Shown: in pieces, positions 27,259 through 35,804 of the stretch
Layout of the letters: each line of letters opens with the position of its first letter
How positions within the stretch are numbered: the first letter of the stretch is position 1
Origin: Thalassobellus sediminis
GTDB lineage: Bacteria; Bacteroidota; Bacteroidia; Flavobacteriales; Flavobacteriaceae
Reading direction: 5' to 3'
Assembly: GCF_044386045.1 (NCBI RefSeq)
Contig: NZ_JBISCD010000040.1
Coordinates: 1,426,001-1,490,000, forward strand
DNA length: 64,000 nt
Notes under the pieces: generated by a model
The model's database searches: none
Seen by the model: the letters and a program-made list of their open reading frames with translations, nothing else
What the model was told of the DNA's origin: nothing
Position numbers and translations under genes: made by a program

Positions 27259-29385
27259 ATGGCAAGAAATTTAAAATTAACTAGAAATATAGGTATTGCT
27301 GCACATATTGATGCAGGAAAAACTACTACTACAGAGCGTATTCTTTATTATACAGGTGTATCTCATAAAATTGGAGAAGTGCATGATGGTGCTGCTACAA
27401 TGGACTGGATGGAGCAAGAGCAAGAAAGAGGTATTACTATTACTTCTGCTGCTACAACTTGTGAGTGGAAATTCCCTATTGAAAATGGAGAGCCTACAGC
27501 TGATGCAAAAGATTATCACTTTAATATAATTGACACACCGGGTCACGTAGATTTTACTGTTGAAGTAAATCGTTCGTTACGTGTACTTGATGGTTTAGTG
27601 TTTTTATTTAGTGCAGTTGATGGTGTTGAGCCTCAGTCTGAAACTAACTGGAGACTAGCTGATAACTATAAAGTACCAAGAATTGGTTTCGTTAATAAAA
27701 TGGACCGTCAAGGATCTGACTTTTTAGGTGTTTGTCAACAAGTAAAAGATATGTTAAAATCTAACGCGGTGCCAATCGTTTTAAATATTGGTGACGAAGA
27801 TGATTTTAAAGGTATTATAGATTTAGTAAAAAACCGTGCTATTGTTTGGCACGATGAAACTCAAGGAGCAACTTTTGATGTTATTGAGATTCCAGAAGAT
27901 TTAAAAGAAGAAGCTCATAAATATCGTGCATTACTTATTGAAGAAGTAGCAGGTTATGATGAGAATCTTTTAGAAAAATTCATGGAAGATGAAGATTCTA
28001 TTACAGAAGAAGAAGTGCATGCTGCACTTAGAGCTGCTGTAATGGATATGGCTATCATTCCTATGATTTGTGGTTCTGCTTTTAAAAATAAAGGTGTACA
28101 ATTCTTATTAGATGCTGTATGTCGTTATTTACCTTCTCCTGTTGATAAAGAAGGTATTGTAGGTACAGATCCAAATTCTGGAGAAGAAATTTTACGTAAA
28201 CCAGATGTAAAGGAGCCGTTTGCTGCTTTAGCATTTAAAATTGCTACCGATCCTTTCGTAGGTCGTTTAGCTTTCTTTAGAGCGTATTCTGGTCGTTTAG
28301 ATGCAGGTTCTTATGTATTAAATAACCGTTCAGGTAAAAAAGAACGTATTTCACGTATCTACCAAATGCACGCTAATAAGCAAAATGCAATTGATTATAT
28401 AGAAGCTGGAGATATTGGAGCTGCTGTTGGATTTAAATCTATTAAAACAGGAGATACACTTTCAGCTGAAAAAAGTCCTATTGTTTTAGAATCTATGGAC
28501 TTCCCAGATCCTGTAATTGGTATCGCGGTTGAGCCTAAAACTAAAGCAGATGTTGATAAATTAGGAATGGGCTTAGCTAAATTAGCTGAAGAAGACCCTA
28601 CCTTTACAGTACGTTCAGATGAGGCTTCAGGTCAAACAATTATTTCAGGAATGGGTGAGCTTCACTTAGATGTAATTGTTGATCGTCTTAAACGTGAGTT
28701 TAAAGTTGAAGTAAATCAAGGACAACCACAAGTTGAATATAAAGAAGCTATTACACAATCGGCTGATCATAGAGAGGTTTATAAAAAACAATCTGGTGGT
28801 CGTGGTAAGTTTGCTGATATTGTATTTACAGTTGAACCAGCAGAAGAAGGTCAAGTAGGTCTTCAGTTCGAATCTATAATTAAAGGTGGTAACGTTCCTA
28901 AAGAATTTATCCCTTCAATTGAAAAAGGATTTAAACAAGCGATGGTAAACGGACCTTTAGCAGGTTACGAAATCGATGCTATGAAAGTTACTTTAAAAGA
29001 TGGTTCTTACCACGATGTGGATTCAGATCAACTATCTTTCGAATTAGCTGCTAAGTTAGGATTTAAAGCTTGTGCTAAAGCTGCTAAAGCTGTAATAATG
29101 GAACCTATTATGAAACTTGAGGTAATTACTCCTGAAGAAAACATGGGTGATATTGTTGGAGATTTAAATAGAAGAAGAGGTCAAGTAAGTGATATGGGTG
29201 ATAGAGCTGGTGCAAAAACTGTAAAAGCTACTGTGCCATTATCAGAAATGTTTGGATATGTAACAACATTAAGAACATTATCTTCTGGTCGTGCAACATC
29301 AACAATGGAATTTTCACACTATGCTGAAACTCCTTCAAATATATCTGAAGAAGTTATTAAAGCAGCAAAAGGAGAACAATCTTAA
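27259..29385 (+). CDS. fusA: Elongation factor G
   Basis: A 708-residue translocase GTPase that moves tRNAs and mRNA through the ribosome. The P loop is AHIDAGKTT at 15-23, the switch region has 'ERGITITSAATTCEWKF' and 'IDTPGHVDF', and the base-specificity motif is 'NKMD'. Domains II-V follow, with 'GMGELHLDVIVDRL' and 'GRATSTMEFSHYAETP' near the end. It is the third gene of the str operon. In E. coli tuf follows; here rpsJ follows directly after 11 bases. Confidence 0.98.
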   Translation: MARNLKLTRNIGIAAHIDAGKTTTTERILYYTGVSHKIGEVHDGAATMDWMEQEQERGITITSAATTCEWKFPIENGEPTADAKDYHFNIIDTPGHVDFTVEVNRSLRVLDGLVFLFSAVDGVEPQSETNWRLADNYKVPRIGFVNKMDRQGSDFLGVCQQVKDMLKSNAVPIVLNIGDEDDFKGIIDLVKNRAIVWHDETQGATFDVIEIPEDLKEEAHKYRALLIEEVAGYDENLLEKFMEDEDSITEEEVHAALRAAVMDMAIIPMICGSAFKNKGVQFLLDAVCRYLPSPVDKEGIVGTDPNSGEEILRKPDVKEPFAALAFKIATDPFVGRLAFFRAYSGRLDAGSYVLNNRSGKKERISRIYQMHANKQNAIDYIEAGDIGAAVGFKSIKTGDTLSAEKSPIVLESMDFPDPVIGIAVEPKTKADVDKLGMGLAKLAEEDPTFTVRSDEASGQTIISGMGELHLDVIVDRLKREFKVEVNQGQPQVEYKEAITQSADHREVYKKQSGGRGKFADIVFTVEPAEEGQVGLQFESIIKGGNVPKEFIPSIEKGFKQAMVNGPLAGYEIDAMKVTLKDGSYHDVDSDQLSFELAAKLGFKACAKAAKAVIMEPIMKLEVITPEENMGDIVGDLNRRRGQVSDMGDRAGAKTVKATVPLSEMFGYVTTLRTLSSGRATSTMEFSHYAETPSNISEEVIKAAKGEQS

Positions 29386-29396
29386 AAGTTAAGAAA

Positions 29397-29702
29397 ATGA
29401 GTCAAAAAATCAGAATAAAATTAAAGTCTTACGATCATAACTTAGTAGATAAGTCTGCTGATAAGATTGTAAAAACAGTAAAAAGTACAGGTGCTGTTGT
29501 AACTGGACCAATTCCATTACCAACACACAAGAAAATTTTCACTGTATTACGTTCTCCACACGTAAACAAGAAATCAAGAGAACAATTTCAATTATCTTCT
29601 TATAAAAGATTGTTAGATATTTACTCTTCGTCATCAAAAACAATTGATGCGTTAATGAAGCTTGAATTACCAAGTGGTGTTGAAGTAGAGATAAAAGTTT
29701 AG
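29397..29702 (+). CDS. rpsJ: 30S ribosomal protein S10
   Basis: A 101-residue protein of the 30S head that also serves as NusE in antitermination complexes. It begins 'MSQKIRIKLKSYDHNLVDKS' and has the conserved loop 'VTGPIPLPTHKKIFTVLRSP'. It follows fusA at 11 bases, so here the str and S10 operons are joined without a break, and it is separated from rplC by 122 bases holding a strong hairpin. Its position therefore differs from E. coli, where it is the first S10-operon gene behind a regulated leader. Confidence 0.98.
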   Translation: MSQKIRIKLKSYDHNLVDKSADKIVKTVKSTGAVVTGPIPLPTHKKIFTVLRSPHVNKKSREQFQLSSYKRLLDIYSSSSKTIDALMKLELPSGVEVEIKV

Positions 29703-29754
29703 TTTTAAACTTACATGTCCTGAGCTGCGAGCGAGGGAAAAACGGTAAAAATAC

Positions 29755-29789
29755 AATTCAAGGCTGAAACGTATTTTCAGCCTTGAATT
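29755..29789 (+). terminator. Strong hairpin between rpsJ and rplC
   Basis: A perfect 15-base stem AATTCAAGGCTGAAA/TTTCAGCCTTGAATT with a CGTAT loop, followed by TTTTAATAAC. The tail of four T residues is short for an efficient terminator, so this may be an attenuator, processing site or regulatory element rather than a full stop. No TAnnTTTG promoter is visible between it and rplC, so rplC and the genes behind it should depend on readthrough. Confidence 0.7.
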
Positions 29790-29824
29790 TTAATAACAAA
29801 TAGTAATAAATTAAATAAATAATT

Positions 29825-30442
29825 ATGTCTGGGTTAATTGGAAAGAAAATCGGTATGACCAGCATCTTTGATGAAAACGGGAAGAATATTCCTTGTACAG
29901 TAATCGAAGCTGGACCATGTATCGTTACCCAAGTCAGAACTGAAGAAGTAGATGGTTATAAAGCTATCCAACTTGGTTTCGATGACGCGACAGAAAAAAG
30001 CGCTACTAAAGCAGACTTAGGTCATGCTAAAAAGGCGGGTACTTCTGTAAAACGCAAAGTTGTTGAATTCAAAGGTTTTGATGAGGAGTACAAATTAGGA
30101 GATGCAATCACTGTTGAACATTTCACTGAAGGTGAATTTGTTGATGTAGCAGGAACATCTAAAGGTAAAGGATTTCAAGGTGTTGTAAAACGTCATGGTT
30201 TCGGTGGTGTAGGTCAAGCTACTCACGGTCAACATAACCGTTTAAGAGCGCCAGGATCTATTGGAGCTGCATCTTACCCTGCAAGAGTTTTCAAAGGAAT
30301 GAAAATGGCAGGAAGAATGGGTGGAGACACAGTTAAAGTTCAAAATTTAAGAGTTTTAAAAGTAGTTTCTGAAAAGAATTTACTTGTGGTTAAAGGTTGT
30401 GTACCTGGTCACAAAAACGCTTATGTAATTATTAGAAAATAA
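29825..30442 (+). CDS. rplC: 50S ribosomal protein L3
   Basis: A 205-residue early-assembly protein of the 50S subunit whose loop reaches toward the peptidyl-transferase centre. Recognisable by 'GLIGKKIGMTSIFDENGKNI', 'GTSKGKGFQGVVKRHGFGG' and 'MAGRMGGDTVKVQNL'. It follows the rpsJ-rplC hairpin by 35 bases. Its TAA stop overlaps the rplD start (ATAATG), so L3 and L4 are translationally coupled. Confidence 0.98.
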   Translation: MSGLIGKKIGMTSIFDENGKNIPCTVIEAGPCIVTQVRTEEVDGYKAIQLGFDDATEKSATKADLGHAKKAGTSVKRKVVEFKGFDEEYKLGDAITVEHFTEGEFVDVAGTSKGKGFQGVVKRHGFGGVGQATHGQHNRLRAPGSIGAASYPARVFKGMKMAGRMGGDTVKVQNLRVLKVVSEKNLLVVKGCVPGHKNAYVIIRK

Positions 30443-31071
30443 TGAAGATAGCAGTTTTAGATATAAACGGAAAAGACACAGGTAGAAAGGCAGACCTTTC
30501 TAAGGATGTGTTTGCTATTGAGCCTAATGATCATGCAGTATATTTGGATGTTAAACAATATTTAGCAAACCAACGTCAAGGAACTCACAAATCGAAAGAA
30601 AGAGCTGAGATTTCTGGAAGTACGCGTAAGATTAAAAAGCAAAAAGGAACTGGTACAGCGAGAGCAGGTAGTATTAAGTCTGGTGTATTTAAAGGTGGTG
30701 GTCGTATGTTCGGTCCAAGACCTAGAAATTACAGTTTCAAACTTAATAAAAACTTGAAACGTTTGGCACGTAAATCTGCCTTAAGTATCAAAGCAGGAGA
30801 GAAGTCAATTACTGTTTTAGAAGACTTTAGTTTTGACACAGCAAAGACTAAAAACTTTACAGCTGTTTTAAAAGCTTTAGACTTAGAAAACAAAAAAACG
30901 CTCTTTGTGTTGGGTGGGTCGAATAATAATGTATATTTGTCATCGCGCAATTTAAAAGGCTCTGAAGTTGTAACTTCTTCAGAAATAAGTACTTATAAAA
31001 TCTTGAATGCAAATCAAGTAGTGCTTTTAGAAGGAGCTTTAGAAGGAATTGTAACAAATTTAAGTAAATAG
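30442..31071 (+). CDS. rplD: 50S ribosomal protein L4
   Basis: A 209-residue protein lining the peptide exit tunnel. The extended loop contains 'KKQKGTGTARAGSIKSGVFK' and 'GGRMFGPRPRNYSFKLNK'. In E. coli L4 represses the S10 operon at transcription and translation; whether it does so here is unknown, but the hairpin before rplC would be a natural place to look. The start codon overlaps the L3 stop by one base and rplW follows after 5 bases. Confidence 0.98.
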   Translation: MKIAVLDINGKDTGRKADLSKDVFAIEPNDHAVYLDVKQYLANQRQGTHKSKERAEISGSTRKIKKQKGTGTARAGSIKSGVFKGGGRMFGPRPRNYSFKLNKNLKRLARKSALSIKAGEKSITVLEDFSFDTAKTKNFTAVLKALDLENKKTLFVLGGSNNNVYLSSRNLKGSEVVTSSEISTYKILNANQVVLLEGALEGIVTNLSK

Positions 31072-31076
31072 AAACA

Positions 31077-31367
31077 ATGAGTATCTTAATTAAACCTATA
31101 ATCACAGAAAAAGCGACAGCAGATAGCGAGTTAAATAACTGCTATACTTTCGCGGTGAATACAAAGGCGAACAAGGTAGAAATCAAAAAAGCAGTGGAAG
31201 CTGTTTATGGTGTTTCTGTTGAAAAAGTTCGTACTATAAATGTCCGTCCAGATAGAAGAACTCGTCATACAAAGACAGGTATTCAACATGGTAAAACAAA
31301 TGCTGTTAAAAAAGCAATTGTACAACTGGCGGAAGGTGAAATGATTGATTTATACAGTAACATGTAA
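31077..31367 (+). CDS. rplW: 50S ribosomal protein L23
   Basis: A 96-residue protein at the exit of the peptide tunnel, where trigger factor and the signal recognition particle dock. Begins 'MSILIKPIITEKATADSELN' with the family segment 'VNTKANKVEIKKAVEAVYGV' and 'RPDRRTRHTKTGIQHGKTNA'. It lies 5 bases after rplD and 10 before rplB in the uninterrupted S10 cluster. Confidence 0.97.
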   Translation: MSILIKPIITEKATADSELNNCYTFAVNTKANKVEIKKAVEAVYGVSVEKVRTINVRPDRRTRHTKTGIQHGKTNAVKKAIVQLAEGEMIDLYSNM

Positions 31368-31377
31368 TTAAAGACAG

Positions 31378-32205
31378 ATGTCAGTAAGAAAATTAAAACC
31401 AATCACACCAGGACAGCGTTTTAGAGTAGTAAATGGCTATGATGCCATAACTACTGATAAGCCGGAAAAGAGTTTACTCGTTCCGAATAAAAGGTCTGGT
31501 GGTAGAAACAGTCAAGGAAAAATGACCATGCGCTATATAGGTGGTGGTCATAAAAGAAAGTATCGTATTATCGATTTTAAACGTAACAAAACTGGAATCC
31601 CAGCTGAAGTTAAGTCTATCGAGTACGATCCAAATAGAACAGCTTTTATTGCTCTATTGAACTATCAAGATGGCGAGAAAAGATATATTATTGCTCAAAA
31701 CGGTTTACAAGTAGGGCAAAATATAGTGTCAGGTGAAGAAGGTATTGCTCCAGAAATTGGAAACTCAATGCCATTAAGTCAAATTCCATTAGGAACTATT
31801 ATTTCTTGCATAGAGTTACGTCCAGGTCAAGGAGCTGTTATGGCTCGTAGTGCTGGTGCTTTTGCTCAGTTAATGGCAAGAGATGGTAAGTTTGCTACTG
31901 TTAAATTACCATCAGGAGAAACAAGATTAATTCTTGCTAACTGTATGGCTACAATAGGTGTTGTATCTAATTCAGATCACCAATTATTAGTAGGTGGTAA
32001 AGCAGGTAGAACAAGATGGTTAGGAAGAAGACCTCGTACTAGACCAGTAGTTATGAATCCAGTTGATCATCCAATGGGTGGTGGTGAAGGTAAATCTGCA
32101 GGTGGACATCCTCGTTCTAGAAACGGTATACCAGCTAAAGGTTATAGAACCCGTTCTAAGACTAAAGCAAGTAATAAATATATTGTAGAACGTAGAAAGA
32201 AATAA
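31378..32205 (+). CDS. rplB: 50S ribosomal protein L2
   Basis: A 275-residue 23S rRNA-binding protein needed for subunit joining and peptidyl transfer. The conserved OB fold and SH3-like domains are visible ('GQNIVSGEEGIAPEIGNSMP', 'GTIISCIELRPGQGAVMARS'), and the C-terminal loop 'NPVDHPMGGGEGKSAGGHPR' holds the invariant His implicated in peptidyl-transferase function. rpsS follows after 3 bases. Confidence 0.98.
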   Translation: MSVRKLKPITPGQRFRVVNGYDAITTDKPEKSLLVPNKRSGGRNSQGKMTMRYIGGGHKRKYRIIDFKRNKTGIPAEVKSIEYDPNRTAFIALLNYQDGEKRYIIAQNGLQVGQNIVSGEEGIAPEIGNSMPLSQIPLGTIISCIELRPGQGAVMARSAGAFAQLMARDGKFATVKLPSGETRLILANCMATIGVVSNSDHQLLVGGKAGRTRWLGRRPRTRPVVMNPVDHPMGGGEGKSAGGHPRSRNGIPAKGYRTRSKTKASNKYIVERRKK

Positions 32206-32208
32206 GAC

Positions 32209-32487
32209 ATGGCAAGATCACTAAAAAAAGGACCTTACGTTCATTATAAATTAGAAAAGAAAGTAGCTGTTAATGTTGAATCTAACAAAAAAACAGTAAT
32301 TAAAACTTGGTCAAGAGCAAGTATGATTACTCCAGATTTTGTAGGACAAACAATTGCAGTTCACAATGGCCGTCAATTTGTACCAGTATATGTTACAGAA
32401 AATATGGTAGGTCATAAATTAGGAGAATTTTCACCAACACGTTCATTCCGTGGACATGCAGGTGCTAAAAATAAAGGTAAAAAGTAG
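32209..32487 (+). CDS. rpsS: 30S ribosomal protein S19
   Basis: A 92-residue protein of the 30S head that forms a pair with S13 and contacts A-site tRNA. Signature regions are 'MARSLKKGPYVHYKLEKKV', 'IKTWSRASMITPDFVGQTIA' and 'KLGEFSPTRSFRGHAGAKNK'. Length is normal. It lies 3 bases after rplB and 6 before rplV. Confidence 0.98.
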   Translation: MARSLKKGPYVHYKLEKKVAVNVESNKKTVIKTWSRASMITPDFVGQTIAVHNGRQFVPVYVTENMVGHKLGEFSPTRSFRGHAGAKNKGKK

Positions 32488-32493
32488 TAAGCT

Positions 32494-32901
32494 ATGGGAA
32501 GTCGTAAAAAACAAATGGCAGACGCTATTAAGGAAGCTAAAAAGCAAGTTGCTTTTGCTAAACTTAATAATTGTCCTACATCACCAAGAAAAATGCGTTT
32601 AGTAGCCGATTTAGTAAGAGGCGAAAAAGTAGAACATGCACTTAATATATTAAAATTCAACCAAAAAGAAGCATCTGGTCGTTTAGAAAAATTGTTATTG
32701 TCTGCAATTGCAAACTGGCAAGCTAAAAACGAAGAAGCTAATATTGAAGAGGCTGAATTGATCGTTAAAGAGATAAAAGTTGATAGCGGATCTATGTTAA
32801 AAAGATTACGTCCAGCTCCTCAAGGTCGTGCACACAGAATTAGAAAACGTTCAAACCACGTAACAATCGTAGTTGGAGCAAACAATAACACACAAAGCTA
32901 A
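32494..32901 (+). CDS. rplV: 50S ribosomal protein L22
   Basis: A 135-residue protein whose beta hairpin lines the exit tunnel, where changes give macrolide resistance in other bacteria. The family motifs are 'NNCPTSPRKMRLVADLVRGE' and, in the tunnel hairpin and tail, 'SGSMLKRLRPAPQGRAHRIR'. The hairpin looks intact. An N-terminal extension of about 20 residues ('GSRKKQMADAIKEAKKQV') precedes the core, as usual in this phylum. rpsC starts 7 bases after the stop. Confidence 0.97.
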   Translation: MGSRKKQMADAIKEAKKQVAFAKLNNCPTSPRKMRLVADLVRGEKVEHALNILKFNQKEASGRLEKLLLSAIANWQAKNEEANIEEAELIVKEIKVDSGSMLKRLRPAPQGRAHRIRKRSNHVTIVVGANNNTQS

Positions 32902-32908
32902 GATAGAT

Positions 32909-33634
32909 ATGGGACAAAAAACAAATCCAATCGGGAATCGCTTAGGTATTATCAGAGGATGGGAATCTAACTGGTACGGAGGTAATGATTATGGAGATAA
33001 GCTTGCCGAAGACGATAAAATTAGAAAATACGTTCACGCACGTTTATCTAAAGCTAGTGTTAGTAGAGTAATTATCGAAAGAACTCTTAAACTTGTAACC
33101 GTTACTATCACAACGGCTCGTCCAGGTATCATTATTGGTAAAGGCGGTCAAGAGGTAGACAAGTTAAAAGAAGAACTTAAGAAAATTACTGGTAAGGAAG
33201 TTCAGATTAACATCTTTGAAATTAAAAGACCTGAACTTGATGCATTTTTAGTAGGATCAAGCATCGCTCGTCAAATTGAAAATAGAATTTCATACAGACG
33301 TGCAATTAAGATGGCTATTGCTGCTACAATGCGTATGAACGCTGAAGGAATTAAAATCCAAATTAGTGGTCGTTTAAATGGTGCTGAAATGGCACGTTCT
33401 GAACACTACAAAGAAGGACGTATTCCTTTATCAACCTTCAGAGCCGATATTGATTACGCTTTAGTTGAGGCACACACTACTTATGGTAGATTAGGTGTTA
33501 AAGTATGGATCATGAAAGGTGAAGTATATGGTAAAAGAGAACTTTCTCCGCTTGTTGGAATGTCCAAAAAGCAAGGAAAAGGTGGAGCCGGAGGACGTGG
33601 TGGAAATAAATCTAACCCTCGTCGTAGAAAGTAA
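32909..33634 (+). CDS. rpsC: 30S ribosomal protein S3
   Basis: A 241-residue protein at the mRNA entry channel with helicase-like action together with S4 and S5. I use the ATG at 32909 ('MGQKTNPIGNRLGIIRGWES'), the conserved S3 start; an earlier in-frame ATG at 32873 lies inside rplV and would add 12 atypical residues. The KH domain has 'ITTARPGIIIGKGGQEVDKL' and the C-terminal domain 'GRIPLSTFRADIDYALVEAH'. It ends in a Gly/Arg-rich tail. Confidence 0.97.
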   Translation: MGQKTNPIGNRLGIIRGWESNWYGGNDYGDKLAEDDKIRKYVHARLSKASVSRVIIERTLKLVTVTITTARPGIIIGKGGQEVDKLKEELKKITGKEVQINIFEIKRPELDAFLVGSSIARQIENRISYRRAIKMAIAATMRMNAEGIKIQISGRLNGAEMARSEHYKEGRIPLSTFRADIDYALVEAHTTYGRLGVKVWIMKGEVYGKRELSPLVGMSKKQGKGGAGGRGGNKSNPRRRK

Positions 33635-33655
33635 TTTTTTATAAAGTAAAGAAAA

Positions 33656-34075
33656 ATGTTACAGCCTAAAAGAACAAAATTTCGTAAACAGCAAAAAGGA
33701 CGTATGAAAGGTCTTTCTCAAAGAGGAAGCCAATTATCAAACGGAACTTTTGGAATAAAAGTGTTAGATGCAACCTTTTTGACATCACGTCAAATTGAAG
33801 CAGCTCGTATTGCCGCTACACGTTACATGAAAAGAGAAGGGCAACTTTGGATAAAAGTATTTCCAGACAAGCCAATTACAAAAAAGCCTCTTGAAGTACG
33901 TATGGGTAAAGGTAAAGGATCGGTTGAATACTGGGTAGCAGTATGTAAACCAGGAAGAGTTATTTTTGAAATCGGAGGTGTACCTCTTGATGTAGCTAAA
34001 GAAGCATTACGCTTAGCAGCTCAAAAATTACCAGTAAAAACTAAGTTCTTAATCGCTAGAGATTACGAAGCATAA
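33656..34075 (+). CDS. rplP: 50S ribosomal protein L16
   Basis: A 139-residue protein that helps position A-site tRNA and organises the peptidyl-transferase region. It starts 'MLQPKRTKFRKQQKGRMKGL' and has 'LWIKVFPDKPITKKPLEVRM' and 'GKGKGSVEYWVAVCKPGRVI'. The Arg-loop region used as a hydroxylation site in some bacteria is intact. It is 21 bases after rpsC and 13 before rpmC. Confidence 0.98.
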   Translation: MLQPKRTKFRKQQKGRMKGLSQRGSQLSNGTFGIKVLDATFLTSRQIEAARIAATRYMKREGQLWIKVFPDKPITKKPLEVRMGKGKGSVEYWVAVCKPGRVIFEIGGVPLDVAKEALRLAAQKLPVKTKFLIARDYEA

Positions 34076-34088
34076 TTTATTTGATATT

Positions 34089-34280
34089 ATGAAACAATCA
34101 GAAATTAAAGAATTATCTGTAGCTGAGTTACAAGAGAAACTTGGTGAAACAAAAAAGAGTTATTCAGACCTAAAATTGGCTCATGCAATATCTCCTTTAG
34201 AAAATCCAATTCAATTACGTTCAGTAAGAAGAACAGTAGCTAGAATTGCGACAGAATTAACTAAAAGAGAATTACAATAA
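34089..34280 (+). CDS. rpmC: 50S ribosomal protein L29
   Basis: A 63-residue, two-helix protein at the tunnel exit next to L23. Seen in 'IKELSVAELQEKLGETKKSY' and the closing helix 'SVRRTVARIATELTKRELQ'. Size and position between rplP and rpsQ (12-base gap) are the canonical ones. Confidence 0.97.
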   Translation: MKQSEIKELSVAELQEKLGETKKSYSDLKLAHAISPLENPIQLRSVRRTVARIATELTKRELQ

Positions 34281-34292
34281 TTCTGCTGAAAG

Positions 34293-34550
34293 ATGGAAAC
34301 AAGAAATTTAAGAAAAGAACGTATAGGAGTTGTTACTAGTAACAAAATGCAAAAATCAATAGTTGTTGCAGAGGTTAAAAAAGTAAAACACCCTATGTAT
34401 GGTAAGTTCGTGTTAAAAACAAAGAAATATGTTGCACACGACGAAACGAACGATTGTAACATTGGTGATACAGTAAAGATCATGGAAACAAGACCTTTAA
34501 GTAAATCTAAATGTTGGAGATTAGTAGAAATCCTAGAAAGAGCTAAATAA
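34293..34550 (+). CDS. rpsQ: 30S ribosomal protein S17
   Basis: An 85-residue OB-fold protein binding 16S rRNA early in 30S assembly. Conserved segments are 'RKERIGVVTSNKMQKSIVVA', 'KHPMYGKFVLKTKKYVAHDE' and 'GDTVKIMETRPLSKSKCWRL'. It lies between rpmC and rplN with a 2-base gap to rplN, so the two are probably translationally coupled. Confidence 0.98.
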   Translation: METRNLRKERIGVVTSNKMQKSIVVAEVKKVKHPMYGKFVLKTKKYVAHDETNDCNIGDTVKIMETRPLSKSKCWRLVEILERAK

Positions 34551-34552
34551 TT

Positions 34553-34921
34553 ATGTTACAACAAGAATCAAGAATAAAAGTAGCAGACAACACCGGAGCT
34601 AAAGAAGTTTTAGTTATCCGTGTTTTAGGAGGAACTAAAAGAAGATACGCTTCTGTTGGAGATAAGATAGTTGTTTCTGTTAAAGATGCAACTCCTAATG
34701 GAAACATTAAGAAAAAAGCAGTTTCTACAGCAGTTGTTGTACGTACTAAGAAAGAAGTAAGAAGACCAGACGGATCTTATATAAGATTTGATGATAATGC
34801 TTGTGTTTTATTAAACCCAACGGGTGAAATGAGAGGAACACGTGTTTTTGGTCCTGTTGCTAGAGAGCTTCGTGATAAACAATTCATGAAAATCGTATCA
34901 TTAGCACCTGAGGTGCTTTAA
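34553..34921 (+). CDS. rplN: 50S ribosomal protein L14
   Basis: A 122-residue beta-barrel protein at the subunit interface, forming bridges with 16S rRNA and interacting with RsfS. The family signature is 'RIKVADNTGAKEVLVIRVLG' and 'DNACVLLNPTGEMRGTRVFG'. Length is exactly that of most bacterial L14. rplX follows after 14 bases. Confidence 0.98.
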   Translation: MLQQESRIKVADNTGAKEVLVIRVLGGTKRRYASVGDKIVVSVKDATPNGNIKKKAVSTAVVVRTKKEVRRPDGSYIRFDDNACVLLNPTGEMRGTRVFGPVARELRDKQFMKIVSLAPEVL

Positions 34922-34935
34922 TACAGAATATTAAG

Positions 34936-35247
34936 ATGGGAAAGCTTAAAATAAAAACTGGAGATACTGTAAAAGTAATTGCTGGAGATCATAAAGGATC
35001 TGAAGGTACTGTACAAAAAGTATTGATAGAAAAGAACAAGGCGATAGTTGAGGGTGTAAACATGGTTAAGAAACATACTAAACCAAGTGCACAAAATCCT
35101 CAAGGAGGAATCGTAGAGAAAGAAGCTGCTATTCATATTTCTAATTTATCTTTGTTAACTTCAAAAGGAGAAACAACTAGAGTTGGTTATAGAGTAGAAG
35201 GCGATAAAAAAGTAAGATTTTCAACAAAATCTAATGAAGTAATATAG
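34936..35247 (+). CDS. rplX: 50S ribosomal protein L24
   Basis: A 103-residue assembly initiator of the 50S subunit with a KOW domain near the N-terminus ('IKTGDTVKVIAGDHKGSEGT'), then 'GVNMVKKHTKPSAQNPQGGI'. rplE follows after 2 bases. No anomaly seen. Confidence 0.97.
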   Translation: MGKLKIKTGDTVKVIAGDHKGSEGTVQKVLIEKNKAIVEGVNMVKKHTKPSAQNPQGGIVEKEAAIHISNLSLLTSKGETTRVGYRVEGDKKVRFSTKSNEVI

Positions 35248-35249
35248 TT

Positions 35250-35801
35250 ATGGCATATTCACCTAGACTTAAAGAAGAGTATAAAAGCAAAGTAATTGCA
35301 GCTCTTACAGACGAATTTGGATATAAAAATGTAATGCAAGTTCCTAAACTTACTAAGATAGTAATATCTAAAGGTGTTGGAGCTGCCGTTGCAGACAAAA
35401 AGTTAATTGACTACGCTGTAGAAGAATTAACTACAATATCTGGACAAAAAGCGATTTCTACATTATCTAAAAAGGATGTTGCAACTTTCAAATTACGTAA
35501 AGGAATGCCAATCGGCGCAAAAGTTACTTTACGTGGAGAAAGAATGTATGAGTTTTTAGATCGTTTAGTTACTTCTGCACTTCCACGTGTAAGAGATTTT
35601 AACGGAATAAAAGCTACAGGATTTGATGGTCGTGGTAACTACAATTTAGGAGTTACTGAACAAATTATATTCCCAGAGATTAATATTGATAAAGTTAATA
35701 AAATCTCAGGAATGGATATTACATTTGTAACAACCGCAGATACTGATAAAGAAGCAAAATCATTATTAACCGAATTAGGATTACCTTTTCAAAAGAACTA
35801 A
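35250..35801 (+). CDS. rplE: 50S ribosomal protein L5
   Basis: A 183-residue protein that binds 5S rRNA and forms part of the central protuberance, touching P-site tRNA. Seen in 'MQVPKLTKIVISKGVGAAVA', 'RKGMPIGAKVTLRGERMYEF' and 'FPEINIDKVNKISGMDITFV'. It starts 2 bases after rplX and ends 3 before rpsN. In E. coli the S8 target site lies at the start of this gene; I could not confirm one here. Confidence 0.98.
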   Translation: MAYSPRLKEEYKSKVIAALTDEFGYKNVMQVPKLTKIVISKGVGAAVADKKLIDYAVEELTTISGQKAISTLSKKDVATFKLRKGMPIGAKVTLRGERMYEFLDRLVTSALPRVRDFNGIKATGFDGRGNYNLGVTEQIIFPEINIDKVNKISGMDITFVTTADTDKEAKSLLTELGLPFQKN

Positions 35802-35804
35802 GTT

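Noticed and set aside
29755..29789. Hairpin before rplC as an operon-ending terminator with a new promoter
   Set aside because: No TAnnTTTG promoter is present between it and rplC and the T run is short, so I treat it as attenuator-like rather than an operon boundary.
32873..32908. Upstream in-frame ATG for rpsC
   Set aside because: It lies inside rplV and would give an atypical N-terminus; the conserved S3 start is at 32909.
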